From positions 310,001 to 374,000 of the forward strand of contig NZ_CP011808.2 of the NCBI RefSeq assembly GCF_001029105.3: a DNA stretch of 64,000 bases. Reading direction: 5' to 3'. Below, piece by piece: positions 1 through 8,003 of this stretch (positions are counted from its first letter, which is position 1; every line of letters starts with the position of its first letter). The notes beneath the pieces are model-generated. The model searched no databases. It was not told the DNA's origin and saw nothing but the letters and a program-made list of their open reading frames with translations. The DNA is from Pandoraea faecigallinarum. GTDB lineage: Bacteria > Pseudomonadota > Gammaproteobacteria > Burkholderiales > Burkholderiaceae. Made by a program: the position numbers and the translations under genes.

Positions 1-141
1 CTCGAGGCCGACCGGTTCATCTGGCCCGGGGGCGATGACGTCGTGACGCTCAGTATCGAACAGCTGCACTGGTTGCTCGAAGGAATCGATCTGTCCGTGA
101 TTCAGAAACATCCTCAGCGCCATTACCTGCGCATGAGCTGA
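1..141 (+). pseudogene. tnpB: IS66-family tnpB, 3' fragment
   Basis: The frame is open from the window edge to a TGA at 139-141. Its 47 residues, containing FIWPGGDDVV and ending HYLRMS, match the C-terminus of IS66 TnpB, the accessory protein encoded between tnpA and tnpC. It lies 16 bases before the start of the tnpC fragment at 158, which is the normal IS66 order. The rest of the gene is outside the window, so only the fragment can be judged. Confidence 0.8.
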
Positions 142-157
142 ACGTCGCGCTTACCGC

Positions 158-641
158 ATGGTCAAACTGGCCATGCCAGAAAACACCATCATGCTCAGCG
201 CCGCAGAATATCAGGCGCTGATCGCCGCCAGTGCCGAGCGCGACGCCTTACGAGGCGAGCTTCGGTTCGTGACGGCGCAGCGTGACCTCGCACAGGAGAA
301 GCTTCGCGCCTACAAACACGAACTGTTCGGCGCATCGAGTGAAGCCCGTCATGCCGACCAACTCGGTCTATTCAACGAAGCCGAGTCGCTGGCCTCAAGC
401 ACTGGCTCCGCGCGCGAAGAATTGCCGGGCACAACCGTCACCGCCCACACGCGCAGCAAACGCGGGCGCAAACCGCTCGATCCAAACCTGCCGCGCGAAG
501 TCGTTCGACACGAACTGCCCGCATCTGAGCAGTTCTGCTCGCACGATGGCCACGCCCTAGTGGTAATTGGCGTCGAGACGAGCGAACAACTGGATGTGAT
601 TCCCGAGCAGGTTCGTGTGATCCAGCATCCGCGCGTCAAAT
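158..641 (+). pseudogene. tnpC: IS66-family tnpC, N-terminal fragment
   Basis: About 160 residues match the N-terminal part of the IS66 transposase: the coiled-coil start, the GLFNEAE segment and the RVIQHPRVK stretch just before the zinc-binding region. The closely related intact TnpC at 712-2292 continues with YACPCC at this point. Here the match stops at 641, where the end of a second IS66 begins (GTAAGCGGTCCG at 642). The catalytic domain is lost, so the fragment cannot be active. Confidence 0.85.
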
Positions 642-711
642 GTAAGCGGTCCGCGAAAAACGTCCCTCAGAGAAAAATCACGAGGAACGTGAGGTGTGAC
701 AACGCAGCGAG

Positions 712-2292
712 TCAGCGGAGATCGGCAGGCATTTTCCATGGCAGCAGGGCGTCGTAGTCGTCGACGCTCTGCGCCAGTGGCAGACGCTGGAACAGCCAGG
801 TGAGATAGCGATACGGATCGATGTCGTTCGCTTTGCAGGTCTCGACGAGCGAATAGAGGTTGGCGCTGGCGTTCGCGCCATCCACGGTGTCAGAGAACAG
901 CCACGAGCGACGGCCGACGCAGAACGGTCGAATCGAGTTCTCGCAGGGATTGTTCGAGATGGGCCAACTGCCATTCTCGACGTAGCGCACCAGCTTGGGC
1001 CACTGTGCACGCAGGTAGGTAAGCGCCTTGCCGAGCAAGCCCTGCGGCACAACACCGGGCGATTGCTCAAGCATCAGTGCGTGGATGACGTCGAGCACCC
1101 GAACGCTGTATCGTCGTCGCAATCGCTGTCGTCGCTCGGCCTCCCACATTTCAGTGCGCGCCTCGGCGGCAAACAGCTTGCCGATCAACTTGATGAAGCG
1201 CGTCGCAAGCAGTTCAGGAGTACGCGCGACTTTCGGTACGTTCTCCTCCGCCTTGACGAAGTAGCGTCTGGCATGAACCCAGCATCCGAGATGCACGAGT
1301 TGGTAACGCCGCGCGATATCGTTATAGGGCTCGTAGCCGTCTGTCATCAGCACTGCCCCCTGACGGATGTCAGTGAACAGCCTGTCAGCCAGTTTGGCGC
1401 CGCGTCCGGGCGTGTAGGTGAAACACCGGATCGGCGTTCCCGACCCCGTCATCTGCGACCAGAGATAGCTCTTCGATTGCGCTCGTCGGTTTTCTTCTTT
1501 GAGCACCTGGAACGTGGTCTCGTCACAATAAACGATCCCGGCCTCGAGCAGTGCATCACGCATCAGGTTGATCACCGGCTGCGTGGCGAGACCGACGCGG
1601 ACCATACTCGCGGCAAGCGTGTTCGACGAGATGTCACCGCCGAAGCGGCGCAGCAGGCCAGCCTGGCGGTACAGGGGCATGCCGAACTGATACTTGCCGG
1701 TGGCAATCCACGCGAGCGCCGATTCGGTAAGCAGCCCACGCGCAATGATGCGCGGCGGTGCCGGAGTGACCTTGATGCCCAGATCGCAGCATGGGCATGC
1801 GTACTTGACGCGCTGGTGCTGGATCACACGAAGCTGCTCCGGGATCACGTCGAGTTGCTCGCTGACTTCGACGCCGAACTCGACGAGTGCATGGCCATCG
1901 TTCGCACAGAAACGTTCAGCTTCAGGCAATTCGTGCCGCACGACCTCGCGCGGTAGGCTCGGATCGAGCGGCTTGCGCTTGCCGCGCTTCTTGCGTGTGT
2001 GCGCAGCGACCGTCGACTCCGGAATATCTTCCCGCGCGGGGGCGCTGTTCTTGCCAAGCACTTCGGCTTCGTTGAACAAGCCGAGCTGATTGTCGCCCCG
2101 CGCCTCACTCTTTGCACCGAACAGCTCGCGGCGATAGGCCAGAAGCCGTTCTTCGGCGAGATCGCGCTCTGCCGTCACGAGCCGAAGAGCACTGCACAAT
2201 GCCTCTTTTTCTTCTCGTAGCGCACGAGCGGAATCGCGCTCGGCAAGCAGCGCTTTCAGTTCATCGGCGGTGATCGTGACGTTGATCGGCAT
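712..2292 (-). CDS. tnpC: IS66-family transposase TnpC
   Basis: This 526-residue protein has the length and order of a full IS66 transposase. It has an N-terminal coiled coil, a GLFNEAE segment, a Cys-pair zinc region at about 160-165 (ACPCC), and a DDE catalytic core with D in YCDETTF, D in MTDGYEPY and E in NNPCENSIRPF. The C-terminus (LPLAQSVDDYDALLPWK) is the usual IS66 tail. It follows tnpB by about 30 bases on the same strand and would cut and join the ends at 642 and 4713. No frameshift is visible, so it may be functional in trans. Confidence 0.95.
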   Translation of the reverse strand: MPINVTITADELKALLAERDSARALREEKEALCSALRLVTAERDLAEERLLAYRRELFGAKSEARGDNQLGLFNEAEVLGKNSAPAREDIPESTVAAHTRKKRGKRKPLDPSLPREVVRHELPEAERFCANDGHALVEFGVEVSEQLDVIPEQLRVIQHQRVKYACPCCDLGIKVTPAPPRIIARGLLTESALAWIATGKYQFGMPLYRQAGLLRRFGGDISSNTLAASMVRVGLATQPVINLMRDALLEAGIVYCDETTFQVLKEENRRAQSKSYLWSQMTGSGTPIRCFTYTPGRGAKLADRLFTDIRQGAVLMTDGYEPYNDIARRYQLVHLGCWVHARRYFVKAEENVPKVARTPELLATRFIKLIGKLFAAEARTEMWEAERRQRLRRRYSVRVLDVIHALMLEQSPGVVPQGLLGKALTYLRAQWPKLVRYVENGSWPISNNPCENSIRPFCVGRRSWLFSDTVDGANASANLYSLVETCKANDIDPYRYLTWLFQRLPLAQSVDDYDALLPWKMPADLR

Positions 2293-2324
2293 GCGCGATT
2301 AGACCGGAATGCCACTTGCCTGTT

Positions 2325-2678
2325 TCAGCTTACCCGCAGATATTCTTGCCGCGTATGACGCCGGATCGCGGTGATGTCGTCGCCGTCGAGCAGCGCGTGC
2401 AGCACATCGGTCGTCATCGTGACGACATCGGTCTTGTTGTCGGGCCAGATGAAGCTGCTAGCTTCCAGGCGTTTCATCAATAGCCAGAAACCGCTACCGT
2501 CCCATCCAAGAATCTTGATCCGGTCGCGACGCCGGTTGCCAAAGATGTAGAGCGAGCCGTCCATCGGGCCCAGTTGCATCGACTGCTCGACGAGGATCGA
2601 CAGGCTGTTCATGCCATAGCGGAAGTCGACCGGATCGCGGTGCAGGTAGACCTTCAGGCCTTCGTCGAACCGGAACAC
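2325..2678 (-). CDS. tnpB: IS66-family accessory protein TnpB
   Basis: The 117-residue protein contains the IS66 Orf2 signature: VDFRYGMNSL near residue 20, LYIFGNRRRDRIKIL in the middle and a WPDNKTDVV segment near the end. It is needed with TnpA and TnpC for IS66 transposition, although its biochemical role is not established. It overlaps the 3' end of tnpA by about 25 bases, suggesting translational coupling. Length and motifs are normal. Confidence 0.95.
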   Translation of the reverse strand: MFRFDEGLKVYLHRDPVDFRYGMNSLSILVEQSMQLGPMDGSLYIFGNRRRDRIKILGWDGSGFWLLMKRLEASSFIWPDNKTDVVTMTTDVLHALLDGDDITAIRRHTRQEYLRVS

Positions 2679-3178
2679 GGCATCCTCCCCAGAATCTGGA
2701 CCAGGGTGGTCAGCTCCTCGATCGACGCGATGGCGCGCCCCATCTCGAGCTCGACACCGTTGGCCAGGCGCACATGTAGTTCGAGTTGCATCGACACAGC
2801 CGACGGTGCTGGCACCGGCGCAGATGCGGCTGGCGTCGAAACGACCGGTACGAAAGCCGGAGACGCCGCGGTGGCTGGAGCGAGACTGCGCGAATCCGGC
2901 AAGTCGATGGTCACGCTCTCGATCTCGCTCGACAAAAGCCCGTCGTCATCTCCAGCGCGTTTCCTCGGCAAGATGCCTTGCTCACGCGCCATCAGGTACT
3001 TCGTGATCCATTTGCGCAGCAGGTTGGCATTGACCCCGTGCTCTTGTGCCAGCCTCGCCACCGATACGCCAGGTCGCAATGCCGCTTCGATCAGTGCCTG
3101 TTTGCTTTTCTCATCGTAACGGCGGCGGCCGTCGCGACTTTGTCGAACGACTCTCAACTCTGAGTCTTTGTCAGCCAT
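2654..3178 (-). CDS. tnpA: IS66-family TnpA, helix-turn-helix protein
   Basis: The start is the ATG at 3178-3176, giving about 174 residues (MADKDSELRVVRQ...). The N-terminal third has the helix-turn-helix of IS66 Orf1, with ALRPGVSVARLAQEHGVNAN followed by LLRKWI. The rest is a low-complexity Ala/Pro linker and a LANGVELEMG segment typical of the family. The start codon lies inside one arm of a 15-bp inverted repeat (3176-3190 with 4650-4664). The IS3 at 3197-4644 now separates the gene from its promoter-side sequence, so it is probably silent or transcribed from the IS3. Confidence 0.85.
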   Translation of the reverse strand: MADKDSELRVVRQSRDGRRRYDEKSKQALIEAALRPGVSVARLAQEHGVNANLLRKWITKYLMAREQGILPRKRAGDDDGLLSSEIESVTIDLPDSRSLAPATAASPAFVPVVSTPAASAPVPAPSAVSMQLELHVRLANGVELEMGRAIASIEELTTLVQILGRMPCSGSTKA

Positions 3179-3236
3179 AGGTGTCCACCTCAATAGTGAA
3201 CTGAACCCCAGAAGTTGGACGGTGGTTGAACGAATT

Positions 3237-4067
3237 TCACGCGAAGCGAATCCGGTATTCGACGGGGCTTAGGCCTTTGAGCTTCAGCTTGATCCGATCG
3301 TGATTGTAGTACCGGATGTAGTGATCAATGCCTGCTTGCAGCTCCTCTACGCTGCGGAATGTCTCCAGGTAATAAAGCTCCGACTTTAACGTGCCGAAGA
3401 AGCTTTCCATCGCGGCATTATCAAGGCAATTACCTTTTCGCGACATGCTTTGCTTCGCCGCGTGTGCGTCAAGCAGCCGCCGATATTCGGGCATTTTGTA
3501 TTGCCAGCCCTGGTCCGAATGCAGCATCGGCCGGTCATCAGCTTTCAACCTGCTAAAGGCTTTCTTGAGCATCCCGCCAACCATGCCGAAAAGTGGTCGA
3601 GAGGACATCTCGTACGAAACGATTTCGCCATTGAAGAGATCTAGCACGGGAGACAGGTACAGTTTCCGACCGCCCACGTTGAACTCGGTCACATCTGTCA
3701 CCCACTTTTCATTTGGCCGATTGGCATAAAACTGACGCGCCAGGTCGTTTGGGGCAACGTGTCCGAGTTGACCTTTGTAGGAACGGTATTTCTTCACTCG
3801 TACCCGGCATCGCAACTGAAGCTGCACCATCAGTCGGCGAACCGTCTTGTGATTCACGAGGTCACCACCACGGCGGACAGCAGCCGTGATACGACGATAG
3901 CCATAACGCCCTTTGTGCCGGTCAGACAACTCCCGAATCTTCAACTTCAAGTCGGCATATTTGTCATTTCCCTGCAACGTCCTTTGCTGATAGTAGAACG
4001 TGCTGCGGGCAAGGCCGGCTAGCTGCAGCAGACCGGCAAGCGGGTAATGTTGCCTCAGCTCAAGCAC
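3237..4067 (-). CDS. IS3-family transposase OrfB (catalytic part)
   Basis: The 276-residue protein carries the integrase-type DDE core of IS150-like OrfB: D in WVTDVTEF, D in LHSDQGWQY and E in NAAMESFFGTLK. An N-terminal HTH_21 segment contains GRYGYRRITAAV. In this family the active transposase is an OrfA-OrfB fusion made by programmed -1 frameshifting, and orfB follows orfA directly (4070) in another frame. No disabling mutation is visible. Confidence 0.93.
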   Translation of the reverse strand: MLELRQHYPLAGLLQLAGLARSTFYYQQRTLQGNDKYADLKLKIRELSDRHKGRYGYRRITAAVRRGGDLVNHKTVRRLMVQLQLRCRVRVKKYRSYKGQLGHVAPNDLARQFYANRPNEKWVTDVTEFNVGGRKLYLSPVLDLFNGEIVSYEMSSRPLFGMVGGMLKKAFSRLKADDRPMLHSDQGWQYKMPEYRRLLDAHAAKQSMSRKGNCLDNAAMESFFGTLKSELYYLETFRSVEELQAGIDHYIRYYNHDRIKLKLKGLSPVEYRIRFA

Positions 4068-4069
4068 GA

Positions 4070-4603
4070 TCAGCGTCCGCTCTTTTGCGGTTGCCGAGCA
4101 TTCGCCCGAACCAAGGCCTCGAGCTTTTTTAGATATGCATTCTCCATTCGGAGACTCTTGAGCTCGTCGATCAGATCCTGTCGACTGCGGTCATGGTCGG
4201 AATTCGGTTGCTTTGCTTGGTCAGAGGAGGCTTTTGACATCGTCTTGCGGCGCTCTCTGGGCACTCGCCCGAGAGCTTTCGGACCGCCTTGATTGAATTT
4301 ATCTTCCCACTCGCCAATCACGTTGAAGCGGCGGATGTTGAACAGTGCTGCAGTTTGACGCTGCGACAAGCCTTCTTCGCGCATCCGCTTCAGCACCGAA
4401 AGTTTGAATTCAGCACTGAAATTCGTGGGAATCCGCTTCTTCGTTCGCACGCCTTCTTCACCATGAGCCCGATAGCCGGCAATCCATTGACGCAACGATG
4501 AAACATTGACGCTATGCCGTTGGGCAACCGCTTTTAGGCCGGCCTCGCCGCTGCAGTAATCTCTAACGGCCGCCAACTTGGCTTGATCCGTGTATTTTCC
4601 CAT
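4070..4603 (-). CDS. IS3-family OrfA (DNA-binding part)
   Basis: The 177-residue protein has two helix-turn-helix segments (AVAQRHSVNVSSLRQWI near residue 25 and LSQRQTAALFNI near 80) and a C-terminal leucine-rich coiled coil (LIDELKSLRMENAYLKKLEA). This is the arrangement of OrfA in the IS150 subgroup. It binds the element ends and supplies the N-terminus of the fused transposase. It starts 41 bases inside the right terminal repeat. Confidence 0.92.
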   Translation of the reverse strand: MGKYTDQAKLAAVRDYCSGEAGLKAVAQRHSVNVSSLRQWIAGYRAHGEEGVRTKKRIPTNFSAEFKLSVLKRMREEGLSQRQTAALFNIRRFNVIGEWEDKFNQGGPKALGRVPRERRKTMSKASSDQAKQPNSDHDRSRQDLIDELKSLRMENAYLKKLEALVRANARQPQKSGR

Positions 4604-5201
4604 AAACTCTTCAGGTCGGAGTCCAACCTTCGGGGTTCAGTTCAATAGTAGGTGGACACCTATGCTCCTCCATCACCAGGACCTTGGGTAGACGTCGTTA
4701 CCGGACCGCTTACAATACATCGACAATTGTCAGCGCGCGAAACTTCGAGCCATCTGCGAGTTGATCGGCGACGAAATCCATACTCCAGGCATCATTCGGT
4801 TTGCGCGGCATGATTTTCTGCACGCGCGTGACGACCGTCTTGCGGCGCTTGGGAAGTTTCGATCGTAATTGCAATTGCTCTTCGCAATACAGCCGATATG
4901 CTTGATCCCTGCCCAACTGCCAGCCTTCACGCCGCAGCAGTACATGCACGCGCCGATAGCCATAGCGCACCCGCGTATAGGCAATTTCGCGCATGCGGGC
5001 ACGAAGCTCGGGCGAGGATCTTTCACGCTTTGGTAGTACTGCGTGCTGCGAGGTTGCTTCACCAAACGACAGGCCCGCCTCATTGTCAATCCATAGTGGC
5101 TTATCACGTAATCCACTACGTCTTTCCTCAGCGCGGGCCGGGCCACTTTTTTGAAGCAACATCCTGCAGAATGGCCTTGTCCAGGCTTAGCTCGGCCACT
5201 A

Positions 5202-6027
5202 GGGTCTGTTTACATTTGTTGAAATGTGTTTACATCTCGTCTTTTGCGCGAGCGAGACAAGATGATTCGAACGTTGTTGAGCGACGAGGTATGGGCGCGA
5301 ATCAAATCGGTATTGCCGGGCAAGGAAGGCGATCCTGGGCGAACGGCGGTCGACAACCGCTGGTTTGTCGAAGCCGTCCTGTGGATCGGCCGAACCGGCT
5401 GCCCGTGGCGTGATTTGCCCAAGGCCTTCGGGCGGTGGCACACGGTGTACATGCGCTTCTCGCGCTGGCGGCGCAATGGTGTCTGGGAGCGCGTGGTGCA
5501 CGCCCTAGCCGACGAAACGGAAATCAGATGTGTGCTGATCGACTCAACCATTGTGCGTGCGCACCAACATTCAGCCGGTGCTCGAAAAAAAGCGGCCCGC
5601 AAGCACTCGGCCGCTCCCGCGGAGGACTGACAACCAAGCTGCACCTGGCCGTCGATGAAGCCGGACGTCCTCTGCGAATGATCGTTACCGAGGGACAAGT
5701 TTCCGATATTTCGCGCGCGAATGAACTGGTTGAGCACTTGCGCACCGGTGCAGTCATCGCTGACAAGGGTTACGACTCGGATGCCTTCGTCAACACTATC
5801 CGGGCTACTCGTGCGAAGGCCGTTATCCCGCCGCGCTCAAATAGAAAGACCAAGCGTCGGTACAGCCGAAAGCTGTACCGAACTCGCAATATCGTCGAAC
5901 GATTTTTCGGTCGTATCAAACATTTTCGTCGTGTCGCCACTCGCTATGACAAGCTCGCACAGAACTATCTCGCCTTCGCTTCCCTTGCCTGCGCGTTCGG
6001 GCCGCTGGTGAGAATGTGAACAGAACC
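5202..6027 (+). mobile_element. IS5-family element (IS427-like), copy 1
   Basis: The ends are GGGTCTGTTTAC at 5202 and the near-complement GTGAACAGAACC ending at 6027, with a TA duplication (5200-5201 and 6028-6029) at a CTAG target. The 826-bp element interrupts the orfA of the IS407-type remnant. An almost identical copy lies at 46317-47142. Confidence 0.95.
5262..6019 (+). CDS. IS5-family (IS427-like) transposase, programmed frameshift
   Basis: The first frame (ATG at 5262, stop at 5628-5630) begins MIRTLLSDEVWARIKSVLPG and carries the first catalytic Asp in LIDSTIVRAHQH. The second frame continues through LHLAVDEAGRPL, then IADKGYDSDAF (second Asp) and YRTRNIVERFFGRIKHFR (Glu), ending at 6019. 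A run of seven A at 5585-5591 lies in the overlap and is the likely slippage site, as in other IS427-group elements. A GTG at 5226 is an alternative, less likely start. The element appears intact. Confidence 0.9.
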
Positions 6028-6290
6028 TAGCTTCTCGAGCCGTGCGTTCTCGTCTTGCAACTGTTTGAGCTCGCGTACCTGATCTGACCGCATACCGGCG
6101 TATTGCTTCTTCCAGCGATAAAACGTCTGCTCCGAAATACCGACGTGACGGATGAAATCGGCCACCGGCATACCCAACTCGGCCTGCTTCAGTACCGCCA
6201 CGATCTGCTCGACTGAAAAGCGCTTACGTTTCATAGCAAACTCCTCCTTTTTCCAAGGGGAAAGTTTGCCGAAAAACTAACGTCCTAGGT

Positions 6291-6494
6291 GGTCCAGATT
6301 TCTCATTGCAGATCATGGTCGGGGCCGGCTCTCGCCGGCTTTGCTCGGTGTGCCTTCGTCAAGCAGCATTCTCAGCTAAACGGCCACCACCTTCTCATAT
6401 TCCCAACGATTCCACCGTACACCAGATTCGACAATAACTCTCATGCCAGCGTCTGGGTGGTTTTTCGAGGTGCCCGAGTGTGTAATGGAATGCC
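6291..6494. other. Intergenic stretch without a recognised gene
   Basis: This lies between the IS407-type remnant and the stop codon of the AT-rich gene at 6495. I see no convincing coding frame, and no strong hairpin that would serve as a terminator for the gene on the minus strand. Confidence 0.4.
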
Positions 6495-7844
6495 CTATAT
6501 CTCCATCACACCGACGACATTCATGTCGGGGAAGATCAAGACGTCAGGCATTTCAATACGTGAATCGTCGTATATGCCTCGCATATCTCTATCCTTAATA
6601 AAATCAAGCTCGTTACTCACTACTTCCCTGCCGTTCTTATTTACAATTTCTTCCCAAGCTTGTTTGCAGCTAAATTCTTCCCCTTCCAGAACATCGTCAA
6701 ATTTCGAATTGGAGTGCATTGTTAGTAGATCGGCATAAGTTAAATTACACTTAGCCAAAGTCACAATAAACTCCTTGAGGTCAGCCAAAGTTGACGGCTC
6801 CGTCCTCTCAAAACCTTGAAACATAAGCTGATGATCTGCCGCTGGATTTTTGCCGATGCAAATTAAATTATGAGAATTCATTGTGGCCGCAGGGTGAAAC
6901 ACGCGAGCATTTACGGCTTCAATATAAAGGATGTCACCTTTATTAATTTGATTAACGGATTTCACGGCAATTTTTAGGCCAATTTCTTCCAATAACTTAT
7001 TGACGTTCGATGCGTCTAAGGAAAATTTTCCGCCAAGCTTGCTGGACAACAATTCGTTAAAACGCTCATCGCCAAGCTCATCCCTCAAAGATAAAGTCAT
7101 GCACAGATTAACAAACAACGCGCAATCCAACACAAAAGGATCGTGAGCAATCAACTTATTCAAAGCCCCAGATAAATCCTTACCTTCATAGATATAAGCG
7201 ATGCTTCCATCTTCTTCTATTTTCTGCCGCATCCCCTCAATCCCCTTACTTAAGACGTCCTGATATATTTTATATATTTTTCTATTTTCTTCGCAAAGAT
7301 TTTTAAAGTTACCTGCTTTTCTATCGGCGCCATTTGAGCTAAGAAATTCGTCCTCGTATCTAAGGTTATTTTTTTTATTTAACTCGCCAACATAGTGAAT
7401 CATTCTATTTCTAAATCGACTATTCTTCAATGATTCATAACTAGTTTTTTTGTCTACTGGCTTTATTTCTATATCGGTATCGGCAAATTTTTTAATTACA
7501 ATTTCTTTGATCTCACTCGCCCTTGCCGGTGAGTCGTTATCAAAACTGTGAAATTTGACATTTACACACTTGCATTCAGGATTTTTTTTCAAAAAACTCT
7601 TAATATTGCCCTCTATTATTTCGGCTATTTTTGCAGTGGCAACGTCAGAGCCCACATTCAAAGAATAGAATCCTGGATTGTTTTTGCACGAGTCGGTCTT
7701 CTGAATTTTTTCTTCCGTTGAAGGATCTCCATCATGAAAATATAAGTGGGCCGTATTGGTGCACCCAATAGAAGAAGCCTCGTCATTCGGATCTTGTTTT
7801 TGGTATATGGATTTGTATCCGCCTATATTCATTGAAGTGAACAT
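6495..7844 (-). CDS. Transglutaminase-like protein, possible secreted effector
   Basis: The gene encodes 449 residues and is visibly AT-rich compared with everything around it, which suggests recent transfer. I do not recognise the whole protein. The middle resembles the catalytic region of Bacillus Tgl-type protein-glutamine gamma-glutamyltransferases: DPFVLDCALFVNLCM with Cys241 after an acidic residue, then KGDILYIEA at 302-310, then SHNLICIGKN with His325. The order Cys, then GD-hydrophobic-Y, then a polar residue before N-[hydrophobic]-I-x-x-G matches Tgl, where a Glu occupies the place of His325. The first 220 residues are Lys/Glu/Asn-rich with no known domain. There is no signal peptide or membrane segment. 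If enzymatic, it could cross-link or deamidate host proteins; this is inference. It stands alone between IS debris. Confidence 0.5.
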   Translation of the reverse strand: MFTSMNIGGYKSIYQKQDPNDEASSIGCTNTAHLYFHDGDPSTEEKIQKTDSCKNNPGFYSLNVGSDVATAKIAEIIEGNIKSFLKKNPECKCVNVKFHSFDNDSPARASEIKEIVIKKFADTDIEIKPVDKKTSYESLKNSRFRNRMIHYVGELNKKNNLRYEDEFLSSNGADRKAGNFKNLCEENRKIYKIYQDVLSKGIEGMRQKIEEDGSIAYIYEGKDLSGALNKLIAHDPFVLDCALFVNLCMTLSLRDELGDERFNELLSSKLGGKFSLDASNVNKLLEEIGLKIAVKSVNQINKGDILYIEAVNARVFHPAATMNSHNLICIGKNPAADHQLMFQGFERTEPSTLADLKEFIVTLAKCNLTYADLLTMHSNSKFDDVLEGEEFSCKQAWEEIVNKNGREVVSNELDFIKDRDMRGIYDDSRIEMPDVLIFPDMNVVGVMEI

Positions 7845-7939
7845 ATGAAAACCCCTATTGAAAAATTAACTAGGAAACCAAAAGGCATTATTGATTAGAA
7901 ACACATGAACTTTAATCAAGCGGCATAGCGAATTGGCTG

Positions 7940-7990
7940 GTATTGTCAGGTTGTTCGGATGGGCGAGGTGGGAGGATAGAATGGCGCCTC
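7940..7990 (+). repeat. IS6-type terminal remnant
   Basis: The sequence beginning GGTATTGTCAGGTTGTT is the same as the ends of the IS6 element at 49999-51745, and GAGGATAGAATG follows at a similar distance as in that element. No transposase sequence remains next to it. It marks an old insertion upstream of the transglutaminase-like gene. Confidence 0.6.
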
Positions 7991-8003
7991 CATTTCCACA
8001 ATG

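Larger units (their letters stand above)
3197..4644 (-). mobile_element. IS3-family element, IS150-like subgroup
   Basis: The terminal inverted repeats are TGAACTGAACCCC at 3197 and its complement ending at 4644. The 4-bp direct repeat ATAG flanks them (3193-3196 and 4645-4648). The 1448-bp element carries orfA and orfB on the minus strand. It sits in the loop of the IS66 tnpA hairpin. Confidence 0.95.
3176..4664 (-). promoter_or_regulatory. Hairpin that would sequester the tnpA start codon, split by IS3
   Basis: Bases 3176-3190 and 4650-4664 are perfect 15-bp inverted repeats (CATAGGTGTCCACCT and its complement). Removing the IS3 and one copy of its 4-bp target duplication leaves a 7-base loop. 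In the tnpA transcript the 3' arm would contain the AUG. By analogy with other insertion sequences, such a structure could prevent translation of transposase from read-through transcripts. This function is inference. Confidence 0.6.
642..4713 (-). mobile_element. IS66-family element, interrupted by an IS3 element
   Basis: The ends are inverted copies of GTAAGCGGTCC (642 onward and complement at 4703-4713), typical IS66 termini. The element holds tnpA, tnpB and tnpC in that order on the minus strand and is about 2.6 kb without the IS3 insertion at 3197-4644. The 8 bases outside each end (634-641 and 4714-4721) do not match, so there is no target duplication. The element now joins an IS66 tnpC fragment on one side to an IS3 remnant on the other. 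Confidence 0.9.
4714..6290 (-). pseudogene. IS407-type IS3 element remnant, split by an IS5
   Basis: OrfA starts at 6234 (MKRKRFSVEQIVAVLKQAEL) and, after removal of the IS5 at 5202-6027, continues through LSLDKAILQDV to its end near 5120. OrfB begins in the overlap but shifts frame near 5020: the N-terminal half is in one frame (LTMRRACRLVKQPRSTQYY) and the next part in another (YTRVRYGYRRVHVLLRREGW). OrfB is cut off at 4713 by the IS66 end and lacks its catalytic domain. The outer end lies near 6290 and is not defined exactly. Confidence 0.85.

Noticed and set aside
1063..1956. A 297-codon open frame on the plus strand
   Set aside because: It is the antisense of the intact IS66 tnpC at 712-2292, has no ribosome site and no known domain. 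Long antisense frames are common in GC-rich DNA.
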